From Prorocentrum cordatum (lineage: Eukaryota > Sar > Dinophyceae > Prorocentrales > Prorocentraceae): a stretch of DNA of 55,000 bases. Shown here piece by piece: positions 50,373 through 55,000 of this stretch. Under the pieces are notes generated by a model. It had not been told where the DNA came from. It saw only the letters and a list, made by a program, of their open reading frames with translations, and searched no databases. Position 1 is the first letter of the stretch. Every line of letters begins with the position of its first letter. The translations under genes were made by a program, and so were the position numbers. The DNA is taken from NCBI GenBank assembly GCA_963575745.1, contig CAUYUJ010000925.1, positions 404,201 through 459,200 of the forward strand, read 5' to 3'.

Positions 50373-51447
50373 CCTGGGTCGCTTCCAAAGCGAAGAGCAC
50401 CGACCTCTGTCGGCAACTCTACCCCGGCTACTCCAACAACCCCGACCGCGACGGAGGTAGCCTGGCGGCCGCGGTGCAGGCCCACAACGCAGTCGTGCGG
50501 GACGCCGACCGGGTGGTGTTCGACCACGCGCAGCACGGCAACCAGAAGGCCCTCTCCGACGCGGTGGACAGCGCCTCGCTCGACGGACTTCTGGCGGGCT
50601 CCACCCTGGCCGGCAAGGCGCGCCTCTCTCTGGTGCAAGCCCCAGGCGCGGCCGCGTGGCTCCAGGCGCCGCCCTGCGAGGCCACCGGCACCGCCTTCCC
50701 GCGCGGCCTCGTGCAGGTCGGCCTGCAGAGGCGGCTGCGAGTCCAGCTCCTGCAGGAGGAGTGCTTCTGCCCAGCCTGTGGCGAGGTGATGGGCGTTTTC
50801 TGCGACCGCGCCCTGGTCTGCGCCTGCCGCGGCGACCGGACCAAACGCCACGACGCCTTCTTCGACGCCCTGGCCGCCGGCCACGCCGGGGCGGAGTTGG
50901 AGCGCCCGGGGCTGCTACCCGCGCCCCGCCGGGGAGGCCACCCCCGGGGGCGAGCAGGGCGGGTCCCAGGTAGACGACAACGGCCGCCGCCCTGCCGACG
51001 TCTACCTGCCGCGGTGGCGCAACGGCACGGCGGCCGCCTGGGACTTTGCCGCCGCGTCAGGGTTGCGCGCCGACCTCCTCGCCGCGTCGGCCGCTTCGTC
51101 AAGCGCAGCGACGGAGCGGTACGAGGAGTTCAAAAGGCAGCACCAGGACACCGCGCGGCTCTGCGCGGCACAGGGCTTCACTTTCCTCCCCATGGTGGTG
51201 GAAGCCCACGGCGGCGGGTGGGGCCGCGAGGCACGCAGGGCCTTCGGGGCCCTGGCCAAGCGGGCGGCTGACGCCACGGGGGAAGACGCCGCACTGGTTG
51301 CGGACCAACATGCCCAGCGACTTTCCGTCGCACAGGGAAAACGCGCGGGCGGTGTTGCGGCGCCTTCAGACCCTGTCTGGAGGGGCGGGGGTGGCAGCGG
51401 CTCGCCTGGCCGCGGCCACGGCGGCCTCCACGGCAGACGCCGTGTGA
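50373..51447 (+). pseudogene. Zinc-finger reverse-transcriptase element, 3' part
   Basis: Frame 1: WVASKAKSTDLCRQLYPGYS, then AAVQAHNAVVRDADRVV, KARLSLVQAPGAAAWL, LRVQLLQEECFCPACGEVMG and VFCDRALVCACRGDRTKRHD. This is a Cys/His cluster (CPAC...C...CAC..DR..RH) characteristic of the C-terminus of this RT family. After a frameshift near 50,930 it continues RRPADVYLPRWRNGTAAAWD, FAAASGLRADLLAA, ERYEEFKRQHQDTARLCAAQ and GFTFLPMVVEAHGGGWG. After another near 51,320 it ends HRENARAVLRRLQTLSGG...ADAV, TGA at 51,447. It starts almost exactly where the 34,600-37,059 copy stops and has the same strand, so the two are probably halves of one element. Confidence 0.75.
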
Positions 51448-52150
51448 GGTGCCCCCTGCGCTGCCTAGCGCCCCCCCGCCCACCCCCCCCCGCCCTTGCT
51501 GGGCAGCGCGGCCGCCCCCCGCGCCCTTTCGCCAACGTCGCGCCGGCGACCCCTCCCACGCGCCGCCCGGCCCTTCCACGGCGGGGCGGTAGATGGATCC
51601 CGCAGAGGGCAATCCCCACCAAGCCGCATCGCGCTGGGTTCGGGCGGCCACCCCGCCCATGTCGCCGACGTAGGGTCCGTAGCCTCGTCGCGGGCGGCTC
51701 TTCTCTCCCGGCCCCTGGCCCGGCCTGTCTGCTTGCGGCCGCTGCTTTCTCTCCTCTTTGTCCTCCTCCCCCTCCTCCCCCTCCCTTCGCTTCTGCTCGT
51801 TGCTTCCCTCCCTTTCCTTTCCCCCTGCTCCCTGCCTGCTGTCTCCTCCTGGCCCGTCTTCTGCCTGCCGGCCCGCCCCGCCGGCCCTGGCCTCCCGCCT
51901 GGGCGTTCGTCGTCGTCTGCCTGCTTCTCCCCTCCTCGTCCCCTTCCGCCGGACAGCACAGCCTGCCCGGAACCAGTGTGGCAGCATATAGGGGCCTGAC
52001 AAGCTGTGTGCCCTGCACAACTGTGCGTGTAGGTGGCGGCGCTGGACGGGCGGCCGCCGGCCAGACGGGCAGCGACCTTCTGCACGAGGACAGCGCTGGC
52101 TCGAAGCACGGCCGTAGTCGTGCGTCGGCAGCTCGCGGAGTCGCCAGGCG
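51448..52150. other. C/T-rich interval downstream of the RT element
   Basis: Probably 3' untranslated sequence of the element passing into unrelated CCTCCTCCCCCTCC-rich sequence. No supported gene. Confidence 0.4.
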
Positions 52151-53222
52151 CACCATGGCGACAGTTTCACAGATCGCAGCCCCCCAGGGATGGCGAGGTC
52201 TAGTTTGAGTCTGCGGTGGGTACCCACTGTGCTGTGCCCCCCAGCAGCCCTCGAAAGTGGCGACAATTTCACAGATCGCAGCCCCCGGAGGATGGCGAGG
52301 TCTAGTTTGAGTCTGCGGTGGGTCCCCACTGTGCTGGGCCCCAGCAGCAGCCCTCGAAAGTGGCGACAGTTTCACAGATCGCAGCCCCCCAGGGACGGCG
52401 AGGTCTAATCTGAGTCCCCGTAAGACGTCACTCCGCTGCCCCCCCCCAGCAGCCCTCGAAAGTGGCGACAGTTTCACGGATCGCAGCCCCCCAGCGATGG
52501 CAGCCCCCCAGCGATGGCGAGGTCTAATCTGAGTCCCCGTAAGACGTCATTGTGCTGGGCCCCCCAGCAGCCCTCGAAAGTGGCGACAGTTTCACAGATC
52601 GCAGCCCCCCAGGGATGGCGAGGTCTAATCTGAGTCCCCGTAAGACGTCACTGTGCTGGGCCCCCCAGCAGCCCTCGAAAGTGGCGACAGTTTCACAGAT
52701 CGCAGCCCCCCAGGGATGGCGAGGTCTAATCTGAGTCCCCGTAAGACGTCACTGTGCTGGGCCCCCCCAGCAGCCCTCGAAAGTGGCGACAGTTTCACGG
52801 ATCGCAGCCCCCCAGCGATGGCGAGGTCTAATCTGAGTCCCCGTAAGACGTCACTGTGCTGGGCCCCCCAGCAGCCCTCGAAAGTGGCGACAGTTTCACA
52901 GATCGCAGCCCCCCAGGGATGGCGAGGTCTAATCTGAGTCCCCGTAAGACGTCACTGTGCTGGGCCCCCCAGCAGCCCTCGAAAGTGGCGACAGTTTCAC
53001 AGATCGCAGCCCCCCAGGGATGGCGAGGTCTAATCTGAGTCCCCGTAAGACGTCACTCCGCTGGGCCCCCCAGCAGACCTCGAAAGTGGCGACAGCTTCA
53101 CGTATCGCAGCCCCCCAGCGATGGCGAGGTCTAATCTGAGTCCCCGTAAGACGTCACTCCGCTGAACCCCCCAGCAGCCCTCGAAAGTGGCGACAGTTTC
53201 ACAGATCGCAGCCCCCCCAGGG
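52150..53222. repeat. 101-bp tandem array, 11 units
   Basis: GCGACAGTTTCACAGATCGC begins units at about 52,157, 52,259, 52,362, 52,465, 52,583, 52,684, 52,786, 52,887, 52,987, 53,089 and 53,190. The fourth has a 17-base duplication (CAGCCCCCCAGCGATGG). Each unit contains GTAAGACGTCAC..GCTGGGCCCCCCAG. Units 5-10 are nearly identical, so expansion is recent. Short 60-codon frames repeat with the array and are not called. Confidence 0.95.
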
Positions 53223-53227
53223 ATGCA

Positions 53228-53302
53228 AGAGAGAGGAGGAGGAGGAGGAGGAGGAGGAGGAGGAGGAGGAGGAGGAGGAGGAGGAGGAGGAGGAGGAGGA
53301 GG
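53228..53302. repeat. (GGA)n tract
   Basis: About 75 bases of perfect GGA, directly after the truncated last unit of the 101-bp array. Confidence 0.95.
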
Positions 53303-53345
53303 GGAGACGCGACCGCAGTGCTCTATTCAAAACGAGTACCCAACG
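53303..53345 (+). repeat. Dispersed ~45-bp repeat, plus-strand copy
   Basis: GCGACCGCAGTGCTCTATTC then AAAACGAGTACCCAACGC; inverted partner of 22,190-22,236. Confidence 0.55.
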
Positions 53346-53639
53346 CAGGAGGGTTGGGAACAAACTTTGACATATCTCCTCACGTGTTCTCGTGCTCCCC
53401 CGTCACATGTTTCTGGTCCGGTCCATTTGCGTACGCTGAGCACTTGCAACTACCACTGTGCGTACGTCATCTTTCTTTCCTGCCCACCCTTCTAGTCCCC
53501 CAACATATGTTCCACGTGGTGCTGTCTGTCCGTTGGTCCACTGTCATCGCACCAGCGTTATTTTCATCGCAGTCAGGCTCCGCGACCAAATATCCTCCGT
53601 TGTCCATTGTCGGCTGCTGTAACAATATCATGCCTCGTT

Positions 53640-54330
53640 TCTTCCCAGTTGGTGGGGGGACTCTGTGCCGATCTTCGCGTTCTTGCTCGGCGGGATGAAG
53701 TATTCCAGCCTGGCTGGCATGGGCCCCTTGTTCTGCTCTGCAATGGCCATCAAGATGCGTAAGTTCGCCAACTTTGTCTCGTCCCACTCTACCCATCCGG
53801 AACTGATCCACGTACTTGGGCCATCTGCCGTCCACTTTGGTTTCGTTCTGGCTTCTAGTCCCTAACGTCGTAGATCGTGAGCTCCTTGACGTTCTCATCC
53901 ATATGCTTGGTGAGGAAATTTGTCTTGTTCGACATCTGTGCCCTCTTGTACTAGACCACCTTGTCGTAAAACGGAGGCCTCTGATCTTGGATAGTACTGC
54001 GATGACGTCCTCAAGGGGCTTCAGCTGGTCCTTCAACATAAGCAAGCTGTCTGCTCCCGCCATGGCGTCTCCACTGTTCGGGATGGATGCGGCAAAGGTC
54101 CTCGAGATGATCAGCCAGAGCAGCTAGTGCTGGTGCCTCGCGTGGTTGATTTGGGTCATGAGGCTTCCTTGGAGCTTCTCTCACGTCTCGCTGCAGTCCA
54201 TGATGGTCTCGTCGGCAGTGTCGAGCACGAGGAGGAAGGAAAAGGGACAACTCGGAGGCCACAGAGGATCTCACGCGAGCCGGCTGCTTACAACCCTGCT
54301 CCCTGGCAAAAAGGAAAAGCAACAGCTTCA
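53640..54330 (-). pseudogene. Decayed minus-strand gene, helical protein of unknown family
   Basis: Fragments in successive frames from 54,250 downward: LLWLIISRTFAASIPNSGDA, MAGADSLLMLKDQLKPLEDV (ATG 54,063), then KRAQMSNKTNFLTKHMDENV and KELTIYDVRD after a frame change, and WVEWDETKLANLRILMAIAE, QNKGPMPARLEYFIPPSKNA lower down to about 53,640. Several stops separate them. Composition is balanced and less GC-rich than the neighbours. No domain recognised. It resembles the 19.7-21.8 kb pseudogene in being charged, helical and A-rich on its coding strand. Confidence 0.4.
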
Positions 54331-55000
54331 ACAGGGGGAAGGGGGGGGAGAGGAGGAGAAGAACTTACACACGAGATGAGAACTCACTCGTCCGGCGTGG
54401 AAATCGTGGGGCGGCATCCGCGGGCGAACCGGTGCCAGGTCAACGAGGTAAGGTCGAAACTATTGTAAAGCCACCACGTAATATCAAATTATTCTAAGTT
54501 GGGCATCCTCGTTCCACGGAAGGGTGATTGACCACGGCGAGCGTCGATACCAACAATGTCGGCGATCAGCCTCAGTGAAGAGCTCCCGCCGACACCCCGA
54601 CACGGCCCAAGAGGCCCTATGGAAGTCCCCAAAACGGCACCAAGAGGTCCCCGAAGACTCCCCAAAGCAACGCGAATCAAGCACAACACCGACCCAGGCG
54701 AAGGAGATGGAAAGTGTTACAGTCAAGATTGATCGCCAGGATGCGCGAGAAGGATGCAAGCCCCTTGGACGCCCATGTCGGAGCTATTCGAGCGAGGCTG
54801 GCCATCGAAAGGGGTTGAGGATGAACAGGGCAAGCATGGATGCAAGGGTACCTCTGGGAAGGTTATCCATCCTTACTATCGCTTTCGATTGTAAACGATG
54901 GGGATGGTGACGATGATGATGAGGGCTTCTCTGGGCGGCTGGTGGATTGCTGCAACGTGTGAGGATGGCCTGCGGACTAGAGGCAGACGGCGGCGACGGT
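54331..55000. other. Unassigned end of window
   Basis: A short CCAAGAGGCCC / CCAAGAGGTCC trace at 54,605-54,655 recalls the CCAAGA blocks, same orientation. No supported gene. Confidence 0.35.

Noticed and set aside
50474-51271. Stand-alone 265-codon gene
   Set aside because: It is the C-terminal part of an RT element and changes frame twice; called as a pseudogene fragment.
52150-53222. 101-bp array as a CRISPR array
   Set aside because: Units are continuous tandem copies without unique spacers, in a eukaryotic context.

Overview
The window looks like nuclear DNA of a dinoflagellate, probably a core dinoflagellate such as Prorocentrum or Polarella; the genus is a guess. The grounds are high GC with very little cellular coding, enormous low-complexity and tandem-repeat content, blocks of CCAAGANGGCC-type repeats, a DIRS-like retroelement and LINE-like reverse transcriptases of the sort that fill dinoflagellate assemblies, introns with unusual ends, and a possible relic spliced leader beside an intronless gene. 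High GC makes long stop-free frames common by chance, so only frames with recognisable domains, conserved motifs or sensible composition are called as genes.

Layout. 1-5,330 (minus): a degenerate DIRS-like retroelement, read from high to low coordinates as a membrane/gag-like ORF, reverse transcriptase, RNase H, tyrosine recombinase and the start of a methyltransferase-like domain cut by the window edge. 5,450-12,850: tandem repeats, including the CCAAGA higher-order blocks and a 158-bp satellite. 13,119-13,925 (minus): an intact intronless gene for a secreted cysteine-rich protein. 14,300-17,250: foldback and TIR elements and microsatellites. 17,250-19,735 (minus): a decayed LINE carrying a small TIR element. 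19,725-21,794 (plus): a decayed coiled-coil gene of foreign-looking composition. 21,800-31,200: mostly low complexity, with a PPR fragment and an 83-bp tandem array. 31,200-37,113 (plus): Thr/Ala-rich triplet repeats, a 144-bp coding-phase minisatellite, and the 5' part of a zinc-finger reverse-transcriptase element.

37,060-50,373 (plus) is the most interesting part. It holds a compact same-strand cluster: an acidic nuclear protein with repeated KRPA-type motifs, a multi-exon coiled-coil protein, a short exon, a transposase-like protein of a family that appears expanded in dinoflagellates, and a methyltransferase-like protein whose start codon overlaps the preceding stop (ATGATTAA). The reverse-transcriptase element left of the cluster stops at almost the codon where the reverse-transcriptase fragment right of it (50,373-51,447) begins. 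One element therefore appears to have been split by a ~13.3-kb insertion carrying these genes. I propose, as inference, that the insertion is a large undescribed mobile element.

51,450-55,000: C-rich sequence, an 11-copy 101-bp tandem array, a polypurine tract and a decayed minus-strand gene. I recognised no tRNA, rRNA or CRISPR array. Functional calls rest on motif recognition by eye; no database search was possible.
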